Shown here: positions 62,444-63,353 of the stretch, one piece after another
Numbering within the stretch: the stretch's first letter is position 1
How the letters are laid out: every line of letters starts with the position of its first letter
Source: Actinomycetota bacterium
GTDB taxonomy: Bacteria > Actinomycetota > Geothermincolia > Geothermincolales > RBG-13-55-18
NCBI GenBank assembly: GCA_003598015.1
Contig: QZKE01000014.1
Location: 1-63,353 of the forward strand
Direction of reading: 5' to 3'
Length of the DNA: 63,353 nucleotides
The notes under the pieces: model-generated
Database searches by the model: none
The model's input: only the letters and a program-made list of their open reading frames with translations
Told to the model about the DNA's origin: nothing
Made by a program: the position numbers and the translations under genes

Positions 62444-62980
62444 TTACCAGGTGATATGGAATTCGCAGGTGGAGCTGCCTTTCCTTATGCACCTCTCCTG
62501 CTCCACCCTTCCACCATCTATGCCGTACATGCCCAGAATACCCAGGTAGACCCCTTCGCCCAAACGGCAGTCGTAACCGCAATCGGGTATATCCAGAACC
62601 ACATCTCCATCTTCCGCTTTGATGACCCTTATCGGCCTTATTCCGGGGCCCTTGTGATCGTCGGCAAAGGAGCGGGTGGAAAAGATGATCAGGTCGAGTT
62701 CGTCCTTGATGCCATCCGGGATGCCCCCCAGTTTCTTGATGGTGGGGAAGTAATTCAAACCCAACGTGATCAGTGCCTTTTCTCCCGTTATCGAGCCCTC
62801 GCAATAGGCATCCAGAAATACCTTGTAGACATCGGTATCGTAGAAGCTATCCGGGTCAAGCTCATTCCAGTGTTTCCCGGTGCGCCGAAAAAGAACCGCA
62901 TCGGCTTTGTCGCGCTGTTCCGGATAAAGGCTCATAAGGCTTCCGGCAAGAGTGATAAATTTTCCTTTGACCTCGATCAT
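62444..62980 (-). CDS. V4R/heme-NO-binding-like domain protein
   Basis: 178 residues, single domain. M-I-E-V-K-G-K at the start, helical middle, and a C-terminal C-I-R-K-G-S-S-T-C-E-F-H-I pattern typical of V4R (4-vinyl reductase)/HNOB-related domains, where Cys and polar residues bind a small molecule or metal. No output domain is fused. Function unknown; it is the only candidate sensor-type protein near the exporter genes. The gene is separated from wzm by 263 bp. Confidence 0.6.
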   Translation of the reverse strand: MIEVKGKFITLAGSLMSLYPEQRDKADAVLFRRTGKHWNELDPDSFYDTDVYKVFLDAYCEGSITGEKALITLGLNYFPTIKKLGGIPDGIKDELDLIIFSTRSFADDHKGPGIRPIRVIKAEDGDVVLDIPDCGYDCRLGEGVYLGILGMYGIDGGRVEQERCIRKGSSTCEFHITW

Positions 62981-63353
62981 TTCCCACGCCCCCTTCTTCG
63001 CATCGCAACCATTCCCGCTGACCGTGACAAACCATGTTTATATGCATCGCCCGCCAAATGACCATGCTTTACCGGAGCAAGCCAATATAGAGGGCGCAGC
63101 TTAATTTGGCCCGGGCTCAGCTCCCTACCCAGGAAAAATCACCGTTATCAAAGAAGCGTATTGGACGGGTCCGACCGTAGGGGGCTGCGACTTGTAACCG
63201 GTCATAGCCTATACGGAAAACACTGCCCGGGAACCGGGGGTTGGTGCGGGTATCAGGTAATGGGGAATGGGGTCAGGTCTTGTCATCTCTCGCCTGCGGC
63301 TCGAGGCGCAATACCTGACCCACACCCTGGATCATGTAACGAAGCGTTGGGTG
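62981..63353. other. Window-edge intergenic region
   Basis: About 370 bp upstream of the V4R-like gene, with no gene seen. Holds one palindromic repeat in inverted orientation (63256-63330) and AT-rich promoter-like DNA near 63045-63110. Confidence 0.4.
63256..63330 (-). repeat. Dispersed palindromic repeat, copy 8 (inverted)
   Basis: Reads GGGTGTGGGTCAGGTATT, CGAGCCGCAGGCGAGAGAT and AAGACCTGACCCCATTCCCC on the minus strand, matching copy 7 best. Its opposite orientation to the others suggests it was placed independently. Confidence 0.8.

Overview
The window is a high-GC bacterial chromosome segment given over almost entirely to extracellular glycan biosynthesis. No rRNA, tRNA, phage gene, transposase gene or CRISPR array was recognised. 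The secreted 112-residue repeat module built around Y-F-A-E-G-C-T-R-P-G-F, the actinobacterial-looking lipoproteins, an ADP-forming acyl-CoA synthetase-type protein and frequent TTG/GTG starts suggest a deep-branching anaerobic or thermophilic actinomycete (Geothermincolia-like). This placement is inference and no marker gene here proves it.

Layout. 0-5 kb (minus): S-adenosylhomocysteinase, then a nucleotide-sugar set (two GDP-mannose 4,6-dehydratase/reductase-type SDRs flanking a sugar-1-phosphate nucleotidylyltransferase), which together could make GDP-6-deoxy-hexoses such as GDP-rhamnose. 5-12.4 kb: UDP-galactopyranose mutase (plus), then a minus-strand run with a glycosidase-like lipoprotein, two GT2s, a GT4, an SMR/ArnE-like small transporter and a lipoprotein. 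12.6-29.7 kb: GT-C-type membrane glycosyltransferases, several GT2/GT4 enzymes, two methyltransferases, a Wzx-type flippase and UDP-glucose dehydrogenase; this looks like a lipid-linked repeat-unit pathway. 29.8-39.2 kb: two very large secreted proteins sharing a 112-residue repeat module (one attached to a glycosidase-like domain, one to an FG-GAP propeller), with two glycosyltransferases that share a beta-sandwich-like module. 39.2-42.2 kb: ADP-forming acyl-CoA synthetase alpha-type protein and a duplicated zinc-ribbon protein whose 3' end lies in a tandem DNA repeat.

42.4-52.3 kb holds three more GT-C/PMT-like membrane proteins, a serine beta-lactamase-like lipoprotein, an Imm40-like small protein and a DUF6790-like membrane protein. 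52.4-62.2 kb is a minus-strand ABC-exporter cluster: Wzm permease, Wzt ATPase with a C-terminal cargo domain, then methyltransferase-like protein, GT4, GT4, methyltransferase-like protein, GT4, GT4. All the large gaps in this cluster are filled by one family of dispersed palindromic repeats. A V4R/heme-NO-like sensor-type protein closes the window.

Taken together, the window encodes precursor synthesis (GDP-deoxyhexose, UDP-GlcA, UDP-Galf), many assembling glycosyltransferases, two export routes (Wzx-type and ABC-type), lipid-linked membrane transferases and secreted surface proteins. The most unusual material is (1) the palindromic repeat family, (2) a 137-bp terminal-inverted-repeat element whose two ends supply the stop codons of both flanking convergent genes, (3) the 112-residue module inserted between the two catalytic halves of a glycosidase fold, and (4) an accessory beta-sandwich-like module found inside a GT4 and at the end of a GT2.
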